A stretch of 42,749 bases of DNA from Actinomycetota bacterium (GTDB lineage Bacteria; Actinomycetota; AC-67), in assembly GCA_020201525.1 (NCBI GenBank), contig JAIVGO010000003.1:1-42749 (forward strand). The letters run 5' to 3'. The notes under the pieces are model-generated. The model was given only the letters and a program-made list of their open reading frames with translations. It did not search any database and had not been told where the DNA came from. Of the stretch, positions 7,170-16,341 are shown in pieces; the stretch's first letter is position 1, and the number at the start of each line of letters is the position of its first letter. A program made the translations under genes and the position numbers.

Positions 7170-8209
7170 GCGGCCTTTTCCGTGCGCGGCTGTGGTGCGT
7201 CTTCGAGGAGGTCGATGACGGCCTTCTCGATAGGGCCGTGGATGGGAAGTGATCCGTCCGGCGTTCCGGCGCCGATTGCCGCAACAGCCGGCGCGATTGT
7301 GACACCGGCGAAGTACCGATCGATTACCCGAGGATCGACGTAAGACGCTCTGCACACCGCAGGCGTGTTCCCCAAGTAGTGCGCCGCTTCTGCAATCGCC
7401 CTGGATACTGCGCTCTTTCGCGCCGTTTTCGTTTCGGCACGGTGGGACACGGCGAGCGCGACGGCTGTGAGCACGGTCGCATTCCACGTGCGGAAGTCTT
7501 TTGCTGAGAAGTCGCCCCCGGTGACCTCCTTGATGTATGCGTTGATGTCGCCCGATCGCACATCAAGCCACCGCCCCTGTTGCTTGTATGCGAGGAGCTC
7601 CGGGCCGCCGCCTCGCCGCCTCTTCAATGTCGCGAGGATGGCAACGACCGCCGGGTCGGCGACCGACTGCACGCGCTGCTTGCCGCCCTTTGCGACGTAG
7701 TCGAACGTCACGAGACGGCCGGAAATCTTGGTGTGCTCTTTTAATATGGTGGCAAGACCGTATGTTTGGTTTTGCTCGGCGTAATCCTCGGAACCGATTC
7801 GGAAGAAGCCGAGATCGAGCAATCGCGCGGCGCACCCGAGGACCCGTTCGCGATCCATCTCCTCACGTCTCATGTGCTTTGCGCTCGTCCGCCGCAATGC
7901 CGAAAGAGAACGCGCGAACTCCAGCATGTGATCGAACTTCTCCTGGTCGCGACGCATCCGCCAGTGATCGTGATACCGATACTGCTTTCGCCCCTTTGCG
8001 TCCGTGCCAACGGCTTGGATGTGCCCGAGGGGATCGCTACAAACCCACACGTCGTTCCATGCCGGCGGAATGACGAGTGAACGAATGCGCTCCAGTGCGA
8101 CGAGGTCGGTTACCTTCCGGCCGTTCTCGTCGAGGTACACGAAGCCGCGCCCCGCGCGCCGGCGTGAGATTCCGGGCGCAGAGCAATCAACTCGTCGTAG
8201 CCGGGCCAT
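7166..8209 (-). CDS. Type IB DNA topoisomerase
   Basis: 347-aa eukaryotic/poxvirus-type topoisomerase IB that relaxes supercoils through a 3'-phosphotyrosine intermediate. The N-terminal domain shows GRGFVYLDENGRKV and IPPAWNDVWVCSDPLGHIQAVGTDAKGRKQYRYH. The catalytic domain contains the arginine in RIGSEDYAEQNQTYGLATI, the KDFRTWNATV motif, and the nucleophile Tyr290 in CRASYVDPRVIDRYF. Length is normal for bacterial members. ATG at 8209 is chosen over one 11 codons upstream because MARLRRV better matches family starts. It lies directly downstream of the S51-like peptidase gene and close to the NHEJ-type polymerase and ligase, a DNA-repair-flavoured neighbourhood. Confidence 0.94.
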   Translation of the reverse strand: MARLRRVDCSAPGISRRRAGRGFVYLDENGRKVTDLVALERIRSLVIPPAWNDVWVCSDPLGHIQAVGTDAKGRKQYRYHDHWRMRRDQEKFDHMLEFARSLSALRRTSAKHMRREEMDRERVLGCAARLLDLGFFRIGSEDYAEQNQTYGLATILKEHTKISGRLVTFDYVAKGGKQRVQSVADPAVVAILATLKRRRGGGPELLAYKQQGRWLDVRSGDINAYIKEVTGGDFSAKDFRTWNATVLTAVALAVSHRAETKTARKSAVSRAIAEAAHYLGNTPAVCRASYVDPRVIDRYFAGVTIAPAVAAIGAGTPDGSLPIHGPIEKAVIDLLEDAPQPRTEKAA

Positions 8210-8242
8210 AGGTGCTTGTTTCCCTGCAATCCTCGGATTCAA

Positions 8243-8899
8243 TCACGCGATCCGAATGCGTCCCGGGCCGGCCATCACCGGAGCCGCCCCGTGCTGCATT
8301 ACCACACCCGTCGCGTCGTCGAGTGCGATGACCGGTACCGGTGCTCGTGCGGCGACGTCGCCGAGCCACGATTCGGGCCGCGACGACGCATGGACGGCAA
8401 GCGCGACGTTTCGGAGCGGACCCAATCCGGCGCTCCATTGCGTGGGCATTCGATCGCCGGGTTGTGGCGTCAGGCAATTGCGGCACAGCGCCATCGCACC
8501 GGCGCTCGATCCCGCAAGGGAAGCACCCGCGCGCCAGCGGCGCAACGCCTCCTTCCACAATGGTGTGTCCCGCAAGGCAGCCAGCAAGGTTGCCGGGCTT
8601 CCGCCCCCGAGAAAAAGGACGTCGAACGGAGGCAGCGATTGAGCCGTCGCGTCATCGCGTTGCAATACATCGAGCACGACCGGCTCGGCACCGAGCGCAC
8701 GAAAATGCGCAAGTGCAAGCTTCTCGTTCTGCCGCGCGGCGCTCGGATCCGCGGCAAGGATCACGGCGACGCGCGGGCCGCTTGCCGACAGCAGCACGCG
8801 ATCGAATGGTTCGGCATCGGAGACGAACTCGTCGGATGAGAGGACCCCGATGGCGCCGGCGCCTTCGGGGATGGGGTCGAAGAGTGCTTCCGGATTCAT
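8243..8899 (-). CDS. Peptidase S51-like / type 1 glutamine amidotransferase-like protein
   Basis: 218-aa protein with the fold of dipeptidase E and cyanophycinase. VLFLGGGSPATLLAAL precedes the nucleophile elbow GSSAGAMAL, where the second serine is the expected nucleophile; the second half carries VALAVHASSRPE and PVIALDDATGVVMQHG, matching the histidine and acidic positions loosely. It is probably a serine hydrolase acting on small peptides or isopeptides, but its substrate is unknown. The second of two adjacent ATGs (8899) has a GGGAAG site at good spacing; 8902 is also possible. It is probably co-transcribed with the topoisomerase gene and diverges from the LigD-type polymerase gene. Confidence 0.8.
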   Translation of the reverse strand: MNPEALFDPIPEGAGAIGVLSSDEFVSDAEPFDRVLLSASGPRVAVILAADPSAARQNEKLALAHFRALGAEPVVLDVLQRDDATAQSLPPFDVLFLGGGSPATLLAALRDTPLWKEALRRWRAGASLAGSSAGAMALCRNCLTPQPGDRMPTQWSAGLGPLRNVALAVHASSRPESWLGDVAARAPVPVIALDDATGVVMQHGAAPVMAGPGRIRIA

Positions 8900-8914
8900 C
8901 ATGTGCTTCCCACG

Positions 8915-8920
8915 TAAAAT
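8915..8920 (+). promoter_or_regulatory. -10 element of the ligD-pol gene
   Basis: TAAAAT matches the -10 consensus at five of six positions and ends 6 bp before the ATG at 8927. No Shine-Dalgarno sequence is present, so the transcript is probably leaderless. The -35 region is weak. Confidence 0.5.
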
Positions 8921-8926
8921 CGTCTC

Positions 8927-9943
8927 ATGGCGCCTGCCGGCAGCACCGAGGAACTTCCCCTCGATGGTCACACCGTCACGATCACGAATCCGGACAAGAT
9001 CTTTTTCCCGGAGATCGATGTCAGGAAAATCGACCTCGTTCGGTATTACCTTGCGGTCGCGCCCGGCGTCCTTGCAGGCTGCAAAGACCGTCCGACGACG
9101 CTAAAACGGTATCCGAACGGTGCCGCCCGCGATTTCTTTTATCAAAAGCGAGTGCCGCTGAAGCGCCCGGAATGGCTGCGGACCGTCATGGTGACGTTTC
9201 CCAGCGGACGGTCGGCGGAGTTTCTCTGCATCGACGGAACGGCGGCGCTCGCATGGGCAATCAACTTGGGCTGCATCGATATCAATCCGTGGCCTGTGCG
9301 GCGACAAGACGTCGATCATCCCGACGAGCTTCGCGTCGATCTCGACCCGCAGCCGGACGTTCCGTTCGACCATGTCCGGCAAGTCGCTTTGATCGTGCGC
9401 GAGGTGCTTGAGGATCACGGACTGACCGGATTTCCGAAAACATCCGGCAGCCGCGGCATCCACATCAACGCGCGCATCGAGCCTCGGTGGGATTTCAGCG
9501 ATGTGCGCCTCGCTGCCCTCGCTCTCGGCCGGGAGGTCGAGCGCCGCGCTCCGTCTCTTGCAACGACGGCCTGGTGGAAAGAGCAGCGTCACGGGGTGTT
9601 CGTCGACTACAACCAAAACGCACGAGATCGCACGGTTGCGTCGGCATACTCCGTTCGCCCGACGCCGGATGCGCGCGTGTCGTGTCCGCTCGATTGGAGC
9701 GAGGTTCCCACCGCACATCTGCGTGATTTCCGTATCGACACCGTTCCGGCGCGATTCGCCGAGCGCGGGGACCCCGGACAGGAGATCGACGAGCACGTCG
9801 GATCGATCGATTCTCTGCTCGAGCTTGCGGAGCGACAAAAGGCCGGCGGCGCCGAAGAAGCTCCGTGGCCGCCGCATTTTCCAAAAGCGAAGGGCGAGCC
9901 GCCCCGAGTCGCGCCGTCGCGCGCCAAAAAGCGTCGCGCCTAG
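8927..9943 (+). CDS. ligD: LigD-type NHEJ primase-polymerase
   Basis: 338-aa archaeo-eukaryotic-primase-type polymerase of the LigD PolDom family, which fills gaps and adds ribonucleotides in bacterial end joining. Recognisable features: ITNPDKIFFPEI at the N-terminus, LKRYPNG and FFYQKRVP, the metal-binding DLD at residues 138-140 (RVDLDPQP), KTSGSRGIHI, and a late basic tail. In many bacteria this domain is fused to a ligase; here it is a separate gene, and the ligase is encoded convergently, overlapping its 3' end by 4 bp. No Ku gene is visible nearby. The ATG at 8927 appears to be leaderless. Confidence 0.94.
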   Translation: MAPAGSTEELPLDGHTVTITNPDKIFFPEIDVRKIDLVRYYLAVAPGVLAGCKDRPTTLKRYPNGAARDFFYQKRVPLKRPEWLRTVMVTFPSGRSAEFLCIDGTAALAWAINLGCIDINPWPVRRQDVDHPDELRVDLDPQPDVPFDHVRQVALIVREVLEDHGLTGFPKTSGSRGIHINARIEPRWDFSDVRLAALALGREVERRAPSLATTAWWKEQRHGVFVDYNQNARDRTVASAYSVRPTPDARVSCPLDWSEVPTAHLRDFRIDTVPARFAERGDPGQEIDEHVGSIDSLLELAERQKAGGAEEAPWPPHFPKAKGEPPRVAPSRAKKRRA

Positions 9944-10974
9944 CGCCGTCCCATTCGAACGATCTCTTGCAAGTCGAACGGTCGCGGTGCATCGAGCTGC
10001 TCGAACGTGCAATCAGACGGCCGTTTGTCGGGGCGCCAGCGCAGGAATCGTGTTGCATGACGAAATCGATCGCCTTGCAGATGGTCGAAAGCAACTTCAC
10101 ACACGAGCTTTGGGTCGAGGGAAACCCACGCCATGTCTTTTCCTTGGGACCACCGGCTGGGACCGCCGGGCATTCGCCCGCCGACGAAGCTGCCTTCGCC
10201 CTCGAGCGGCGCCAGAAGCTCCGCCAGCTCACGCTTCTCCTTTGCAGAGAAGGACGATGTGTGACCGACGTGGTGCAGAACACCGCCGCCGTCGAAAAGC
10301 CCCAGCAGCAGCGATCCGATGCCCTTTCCGTCCTTGGACTTTCGGTAACCGCCGACGACGCAGTCGGCGGTTCGCGCGTGCTTCACCTTGACCATCACTC
10401 GTTCGCCCGGCACGTAAGGTCCATCGGCTCGCTTGGCGACGACGCCGTCAAGGCCGGCACCTTCGAAGCGATCGAACCAGCCGGTTGCCTCATCCGGGTT
10501 CTCGGTCTGCGGCGTTGCGAAGCACCTCGTCGAAAATTCGATGGACTCGACCAATTGCCGTCGTCGTTCGGAAAAAGGTCGCTTGCGCATGTCCTCGGAT
10601 CCGGCTGCGAGGCAATCAAAGGCGACGAACGAAGCCGGGGTCTGCTCGGCGAGCATTTTGACGCGGGACGCCGCCGGATGAAGACGGAGCTGGAGGGTTT
10701 CGAATTCGAGCCCGCTGTCGCCGGCGATGATGATCTCGCCGTCGACGACGCATCGATCGGGCAGCGCTCTGCACGCAACATCGACGACATCGGGAAAATA
10801 CCGCGCGAGAGGCAAGGTGTTGCGGCTTCCGATATGCACATTGTCACCGTCGCGGAACACGATCGCGCGGAAACCGTCCCACTTCGGCTCGTACAACCAA
10901 CCCTCGCCGCGAGGAATTTGCTCTTGCAAACGGGCGAGCATCGGCTCGATCGGGGGAGGGATCAAGAAGGACAT
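9940..10974 (-). CDS. ligC: ATP-dependent DNA ligase (LigC-type)
   Basis: 344-aa ATP-dependent DNA ligase with nucleotidyltransferase and OB domains only. The adenylated lysine is K31 in EPKWDGFRA; motif III is VVDGEIII, motif IV LDGVVAKR, motif V VMVKVKH. The C-terminal OB-fold half includes GSLLLGLFDGGGVLHHVGHTSSF and a late RFLRWRPDKRPSDCTFEQL. This domain set fits stand-alone mycobacterial LigC or the ligase part of LigD, used in end joining or excision repair. It starts 33 bp downstream of the DUF4173 gene and runs in the same direction, so they may share a transcript. The ATG at 10974 has no strong ribosome-binding site. Confidence 0.93.
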   Translation of the reverse strand: MSFLIPPPIEPMLARLQEQIPRGEGWLYEPKWDGFRAIVFRDGDNVHIGSRNTLPLARYFPDVVDVACRALPDRCVVDGEIIIAGDSGLEFETLQLRLHPAASRVKMLAEQTPASFVAFDCLAAGSEDMRKRPFSERRRQLVESIEFSTRCFATPQTENPDEATGWFDRFEGAGLDGVVAKRADGPYVPGERVMVKVKHARTADCVVGGYRKSKDGKGIGSLLLGLFDGGGVLHHVGHTSSFSAKEKRELAELLAPLEGEGSFVGGRMPGGPSRWSQGKDMAWVSLDPKLVCEVAFDHLQGDRFRHATRFLRWRPDKRPSDCTFEQLDAPRPFDLQEIVRMGRR

Positions 10975-11006
10975 GGAGCATGGGATTGTAGCGTTGTGCC
11001 GACGGT

Positions 11007-12488
11007 TTAGCGGGCGCAGCGTTCTGCGGTGATGCCGGCGTCACGCAACGCGCGACGTGCAGCGTCTCGGCCTGCGTTCCACGATCGCCAGCTCGGCTCT
11101 GGTGCCAGTCCCGGCAGCTGCTCACACAAGGCGGAGCGCAGCGTTGCCGCCTCAGTCGCCCGTAACCGAATAAGGACGGTGGTGGCGACCGGGATTGCAT
11201 CCGGTCCGAGCCCGGCGCCTAGATACCACGAGTCGATCTTGCCGGTCGCTTGAAACCGTCCGACGTTGCGTCGTGCGACGAACCGCTCTGGGTTCAGCAG
11301 ATTTGCAACCATGAGCGCCGCGAGACTCGCCGCAAGCACCGCGCTCAACACGCGCCTGCGTTGTCCCGTCCACACTGCGCCGAGGACGATCAGCAAGACG
11401 ACGCCGATGAGAGCGATAGCGAGGTATGCGAAGAAGCGCTCGACGGTGAATCCAAATGCTTGTTCGTACAAGCGCAATCGTTTCAGCGCAGAGACGAGTA
11501 TGACGAGCGAGAAAGCAATCATCGGCGTGACCGCGGCACGGAACCAGCGCCGGTGCGCGGGATTTTCACGCCACGCAAAATCCCACACGATCATGATGAG
11601 CGCGACCGTCAGAACCGCGACGACGAGCAGCTGGAAAAAACCCGAACGCGCGTACTCGGCGTATGTGAGACCCGGGGTGACGAGAATGCGCTTGCGCCCG
11701 TCGAACAGAAACGCGAACTGGACGGCGACGAAGATGCCGAAGAGGGCGTCGAGGCCGACGAGGAGGGTGGCCCATTCCGCGAGGCGGCGGCCGGGCGTTG
11801 CGTCGCCGATCGGCGACAAGTCGGCTCCGACGAGCACGCGCGGCGCAACTGCCGTGAGCCACAGTGTCGCGACGAAAACCGTACCGATGACCGTCAGCGC
11901 GACGTGCCCGACCACGGATCCGAGATTGATTCCGGGTATCGAGGGCGTGATGACGTCGGCGAAGACCCGATCTGCCGACCCGAGGAGGCGGGCGAACAGC
12001 GCCAGAACCGGAATCGTGATGAGCGCGATGCGAGTGAACGTCTTTCCTCGCCCTCGCGCGAAACCGAGGCGAGGCAGGAGCGGGAGAAGTGCGAGCCGCG
12101 GAGCCCGAAAGCTCGAGCGGAGGAGGCGCGCTGCGGCAAGGACAAAGCTCATCGCCTTGAGTTGCTCCAGCTCGAGTGATTCGACGGCGACGGCCGTCCC
12201 GAACAACGTCAACGTCGCCGAGACGTCGAGACCGGTGAGGCCGGTGCTCGCGCGGAGCGCAGGGAAGATCGCGAACGCGACGCCGCCGGCGAGGAGGGCG
12301 CGTGAAGCCACGTCTCGGACCACGATCGCCAGCGCGGCGGCGGCCGCGGCAAAAAGGAGCGGTAGCGACGCGCCCGGGTATTGGCCGTTGATCGCGAGGT
12401 CGAACGCGATACCGAGCGTCAGAAGCAGGTACACGACGGGTTTCCGGATTGCGGGGCGTGCGTCGAGACGTTCGAGATCCTCGGACAT
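11007..12488 (-). CDS. DUF4173/DUF4153 polytopic membrane protein
   Basis: 493-aa protein with about ten to twelve hydrophobic segments. The motif GLTYAEYARSGFFQLLVVA is the recognised signature of the DUF4173/DUF4153 family, and the loop RNVGRFQATGKIDSWYLGAGLGPDAIP precedes a soluble C-terminal segment. Function is unknown; in other bacteria such genes occur near two-component systems and cell-envelope genes. ATG at 12488 is chosen because a promoter-like -10 ends 7 bp before it and the TTG at 12524 falls within the -35 region. It diverges from the large metalloprotease gene. Confidence 0.85.
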   Translation of the reverse strand: MSEDLERLDARPAIRKPVVYLLLTLGIAFDLAINGQYPGASLPLLFAAAAAALAIVVRDVASRALLAGGVAFAIFPALRASTGLTGLDVSATLTLFGTAVAVESLELEQLKAMSFVLAAARLLRSSFRAPRLALLPLLPRLGFARGRGKTFTRIALITIPVLALFARLLGSADRVFADVITPSIPGINLGSVVGHVALTVIGTVFVATLWLTAVAPRVLVGADLSPIGDATPGRRLAEWATLLVGLDALFGIFVAVQFAFLFDGRKRILVTPGLTYAEYARSGFFQLLVVAVLTVALIMIVWDFAWRENPAHRRWFRAAVTPMIAFSLVILVSALKRLRLYEQAFGFTVERFFAYLAIALIGVVLLIVLGAVWTGQRRRVLSAVLAASLAALMVANLLNPERFVARRNVGRFQATGKIDSWYLGAGLGPDAIPVATTVLIRLRATEAATLRSALCEQLPGLAPEPSWRSWNAGRDAARRALRDAGITAERCAR

Positions 12489-12495
12489 TGGTAAG

Positions 12496-12524
12496 ACTAT
12501 GCGGGAGGGAAAACGTCCCTCCAA
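12496..12524 (-). promoter_or_regulatory. Promoter of the DUF4173 gene with internal inverted repeat
   Basis: On the minus strand TTGGAG (12524-12519) and CATAGT (12501-12496) are 17 bp apart. GGAGGGA (12504-12510) and TCCCTCC (12516-12522) form a 7-bp inverted repeat inside the spacer and -35, a possible operator. The start codon is 7 bp past the -10, which implies a leaderless mRNA. Confidence 0.45.
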
Positions 12525-12566
12525 TGCCCGTTCGGACGTAATCGGCGGAGCAGCAGAGGATCAAAA

Positions 12567-15500
12567 TTGGTACCTTTTGTCCCCGTGACGAGATCGAAGA
12601 GCCGAACCATCGCGCTCCTCATCTCAATTTTCGCCGTATTCGTCGTTTCGGCAGTCGCACCGGCGCACGGGGCCGGACGAGTCATCCGAATCGGTGGCTA
12701 CTCGTTCTTCAAATACCCCACACCGTCGTGCACCGGTGCCGCAATCGGAATCGGAACATTCGCAGGTTTCACCGCGGACTCATGCGCACTCGTGGACTTC
12801 GTTGCCGACGGCGGTGGCGCGACGGTAGACGGTGCGGCGCCGCCGCTCGACCCGGTCCCCGCGTTCCGGGTGACGTTCACCGATCAGACGGGCAAGGTGG
12901 TTCATGCAGAGGACGCCCAGCCGCCGACGTCGAACAGCTCTTTCGCCGACCAGTTCAGCTTCCTGATCAACCCGGCCGACTGGGACGACCCGGCGCCGGG
13001 CAACATCACGTTTACCGTCACTCCGAAGACGTCCGGCGATCAACTCCGCGGCCAAACGTCGTTTCAGCTTCAGCTGAACCAGCTCGGGACGCGCACGATC
13101 CTGTCCGCCCCGGCGTACGCAACTTCCGGCGGCCTTCCTGCCGAAGACCTCGTCGTTGAGGGCGCGACGTGGGAGAAATTCAACAAAGCCCGAACTATCG
13201 CTTCCGATCCCACCGACGAGCAGCCGAATCCGGATCTCGTTCCGGCCGGCGTCACCGTCGTTTTGACGAAGAAGGATTCTTCGACGGTGACGAAGTCCAC
13301 GACCGCAACGAGCACGGGGCTCTTTACCGTCGCTTTTACGAAAGCAGAAATAGGAGATGTGTCTTCCACTGCGGCGGACAATTTTCAGACCGTGTTGAGA
13401 ATTCGAAGCACGGCATCGTACACCGACCCCGCAACGGGTTTGTGGGAGACCGCCGTGACCGATACGGAACGCGATGCCTATGCACTCTTCGAGACGAAGC
13501 CCGACCGCGCACAAGTTCGGAGCAGCTTCGTGTCCGAACGTGGATGGGTCGGCCCGGGCGAAGAGTACGTTCACGCCGTCGAATATCGAAACGCGTCCGT
13601 CACGCCGGCCGCGGGCGTGACGATAACGGACGTTTTGCCAGGAGGTGCCGTGTACGTCTCTGCAACGCCGGCTCCGGATTCCGTGAGCGGAAACACGTTG
13701 ACCTGGACGATCGGCGCCGTCGCGACCGGCACTGACTGGCCCGCGGGCGCCAGTGCAGCGAATCGAATTCTCGTGACGGCGCGTGCGAAAACGTCGTCGC
13801 AGAACCCGCACATCGTTTATCAAGACCTCTCAGACACGGCGACGCTCGAACAGACCGGCTTCGTCGATTCGACTTCGACCTCTCACGGCCCGAAAGTGTC
13901 GACGCTCGACACAGCGCGCTACGGCGACCGTCCGTTCCCCGTCGTCCTCGTGGAATACACCGATCAAAACCACTCACCGGCAGCGACGGGTTGGACGTTC
14001 TATAACCGCATCTCCAACCCGCGAAACCCAGCCAGCTTGTTCGCCCACTACCAGCACATGAGCTACACGCAGCTGTATCCACATGGAGAAGTCGCAAGCT
14101 TTGACGCCTCCGCCAACGATTTTTCGAACGGCCCGTTCAAATGGTCGAATCCGTATCTGAAGGGGGATACCTGCACGGGCGTCACGACGGTTCCGCCGGT
14201 ACCGGATCCGACTGCGCCGTACTCCGAGTTCACCCCCGCCGGCGCGCGCATCAACGAAGGGTGGTACACGCTCCCCGGTACACGCAATTACTATGGGCAG
14301 GACGGCGGAGGGAGCGCACTCGCTCCGGTGGGAGACATCGACTCCGGGTGCGGCCCGACGGGGAAGTCGGCATACGATGCCGCATCCATTGCCGATCCAG
14401 ATCTCGATTACAACGAGTTCGATTCCGACCGGAACTGCGTCGTCGATTTCTTTGAGGTCGTCTTCCAAGGTCGCGGCGGTAACGGAGACTCCCAAACGCA
14501 CGGGTATGACAACATCTGGCCGCACTCGGGAAACTTGCAAGACACGTACATCGATGCCACCGGGCAAGCGGGTTACGTCTCAAACGATCAGTGCCGGGAC
14601 CGGCTCGAGCGTCCCTTGTGGTGGACCGACACGACCCGCTCATCGAAAACAACGCAGAACAAGGGCGACGCACTGAGAGTGTTCTCTCGAATCGGCCCTT
14701 ACAACGTCAATCCCGAAAACGGGACGACGAGCGTCTTCGCCCATGAGTACGGCCACTCCCTTGGGCTTCCGGACTTCTACTCGAACAACTCGGCCGGCCG
14801 TGAGACGGCCGATTACTGGGAGCTGATGGCGCAGGATGCGTTTCAGTACATGAGCGTTTTCTCGCGCCAGGATCTCGGCTGGATCATCCCGAAACGTGTC
14901 CCCGCCGCGCTGACGGCGACGCTCAAGGAATCAAAGGTTGATACCCATCGCATTGATGCTGTCACCCCGTCGGGAACGCCTTATGTATTGGCGGGATCCG
15001 ATGTGCACAACGGCGACGCCTATTACGTCGAGCTGCCGCATCGCGTCCTGATAAGCAGTGTGCCTTCCGGAAAATATGCGTGGTACTCGACTGCCGGCAA
15101 TGGATTCGGCTGCCCGGGGAGAACGCTCGATGTTCCCTTGCGGAACACGAAGCTTGCCGAAAGCGGTACCGCCCTGACGCTGACGTTCAAGAGCTGGTAC
15201 GAGATCGAGTGGGATTTCGATTATGGGTTCGTAATGATCTCCACGGACGGCGGAAAGACGTACCATTCGCTGGAATCTCAGAACGGAACGACAACACCGC
15301 AAGCGTTCAACCCCAATGCAAACGCATGCCAGCAAACAGTCGGAAACGGGATTACCGGCACGTCGTCGTCGACAAACTTTCCCTCGAATCTTGCGGACCG
15401 GCAAGGCCCTGCCGCGGGGTATCCGGCTCCCACGTTCATCGATGACTCGTTCGATATCTCAGAGTGCGCCGGCCAGAACTGCGTGTTGCGATTCGCGTAT

Positions 15501-16223
15501 TCGACGGACACGGGCGTGGCGAAGCGCGGGTGGGTCATGGACGACCTCAAAGTCCAAGGATCCGACGGCAAGACCTATTTCAGCGATGACGTGGAGCAGC
15601 CGAGGCTCGGCTCGTATGTCCCCGGCGGCTGGCTGCGCTTTCCAAAAGGGCCGTCGCCGTTCGATCACGGCTACTACATCGAGCTTCGCGACCGGGTCTC
15701 CAACGACTTTGACTCGGCCGGCCAAGGTGAGCGTCACCCCATCACGTGGATTCCGGGCGTCTCTCTGTGGTACACGAACGAAGCCAACGGCTACGGCAAC
15801 ATCGGCAACAACGATCCGTTCGGCCAAAATCCCCTCGATCCTCGCGCGGAGCCGGGCGAAATTGCGCCAAGGCTTCTCGATGCGTCGTTCTATCCGTTAT
15901 CGGGACTCAATACGTTCGACGACACGGCGTGGACCGATAGTTACCTCGACGAAAACGGCGAGAGCTTCAAGCTCACTTTCGATTGCTTCCACATGAGAGT
16001 GAACTCGATATCGAATCTCGGAAGTGAAGGCGACGAGACGGCGTCGCTCACGATGGCGACCTCGCCGTCGAAGTGCCTCCGCGTACTTGCGATACGACAG
16101 GGACGCCCGAAAGGAAAGCCGCTTCCCCCCACCGGCGATGATGGCTCGCCGTACCTCTTTGGCGCCCTCTTTCTTGCCCTCGCCGGGGGCTTGGTGCGCC
16201 GGCTGCGCGCTACGGCCCGGTAG
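12567..16223 (+). CDS. Secreted M6-family metalloprotease with LPPTG anchor
   Basis: 1218-aa exported protein. An N-terminal signal peptide ends near APAHGA; residues about 330-430 resemble a DUF11-type repeat (EYRNASVTPAAGVTITDVLP). The catalytic zinc site is HEYGH at 726-730 followed by SLGLPD, as in the immune-inhibitor-A (M6) family. Just before it is an EF-hand-like loop DSDRNCVVDFFE at the position where M6 proteins carry calcium-type residues. The C-terminus has LPPTG at 1186-1190, a hydrophobic segment and a basic tail, a sortase signal. A class E-like sortase lies at 41593. It likely degrades extracellular protein. The start is TTG at 12567 (GAGGA upstream) or GTG at 12585; both leave the signal peptide intact. 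Confidence 0.9.
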   Translation: MVPFVPVTRSKSRTIALLISIFAVFVVSAVAPAHGAGRVIRIGGYSFFKYPTPSCTGAAIGIGTFAGFTADSCALVDFVADGGGATVDGAAPPLDPVPAFRVTFTDQTGKVVHAEDAQPPTSNSSFADQFSFLINPADWDDPAPGNITFTVTPKTSGDQLRGQTSFQLQLNQLGTRTILSAPAYATSGGLPAEDLVVEGATWEKFNKARTIASDPTDEQPNPDLVPAGVTVVLTKKDSSTVTKSTTATSTGLFTVAFTKAEIGDVSSTAADNFQTVLRIRSTASYTDPATGLWETAVTDTERDAYALFETKPDRAQVRSSFVSERGWVGPGEEYVHAVEYRNASVTPAAGVTITDVLPGGAVYVSATPAPDSVSGNTLTWTIGAVATGTDWPAGASAANRILVTARAKTSSQNPHIVYQDLSDTATLEQTGFVDSTSTSHGPKVSTLDTARYGDRPFPVVLVEYTDQNHSPAATGWTFYNRISNPRNPASLFAHYQHMSYTQLYPHGEVASFDASANDFSNGPFKWSNPYLKGDTCTGVTTVPPVPDPTAPYSEFTPAGARINEGWYTLPGTRNYYGQDGGGSALAPVGDIDSGCGPTGKSAYDAASIADPDLDYNEFDSDRNCVVDFFEVVFQGRGGNGDSQTHGYDNIWPHSGNLQDTYIDATGQAGYVSNDQCRDRLERPLWWTDTTRSSKTTQNKGDALRVFSRIGPYNVNPENGTTSVFAHEYGHSLGLPDFYSNNSAGRETADYWELMAQDAFQYMSVFSRQDLGWIIPKRVPAALTATLKESKVDTHRIDAVTPSGTPYVLAGSDVHNGDAYYVELPHRVLISSVPSGKYAWYSTAGNGFGCPGRTLDVPLRNTKLAESGTALTLTFKSWYEIEWDFDYGFVMISTDGGKTYHSLESQNGTTTPQAFNPNANACQQTVGNGITGTSSSTNFPSNLADRQGPAAGYPAPTFIDDSFDISECAGQNCVLRFAYSTDTGVAKRGWVMDDLKVQGSDGKTYFSDDVEQPRLGSYVPGGWLRFPKGPSPFDHGYYIELRDRVSNDFDSAGQGERHPITWIPGVSLWYTNEANGYGNIGNNDPFGQNPLDPRAEPGEIAPRLLDASFYPLSGLNTFDDTAWTDSYLDENGESFKLTFDCFHMRVNSISNLGSEGDETASLTMATSPSKCLRVLAIRQGRPKGKPLPPTGDDGSPYLFGALFLALAGGLVRRLRATAR

Positions 16224-16341
16224 GCAAGCTGTCGCTGCAAACAAGCAGCCTTGCGTTGCAATGCTGTGCAGGACTTCACAGCGTGGGAATCCGGCAAAGC
16301 GGTATCGTGCGCGACGGAGAACTCCGACTCGGGAGGGTGGC

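Noticed and set aside
11250..12588. Long plus-strand open frames (309 and 440 codons) opposite the DUF4173 gene
   Set aside because: They are antisense shadows of a membrane protein with a clear family motif; their products are charged low-complexity sequence with no recognisable domain.
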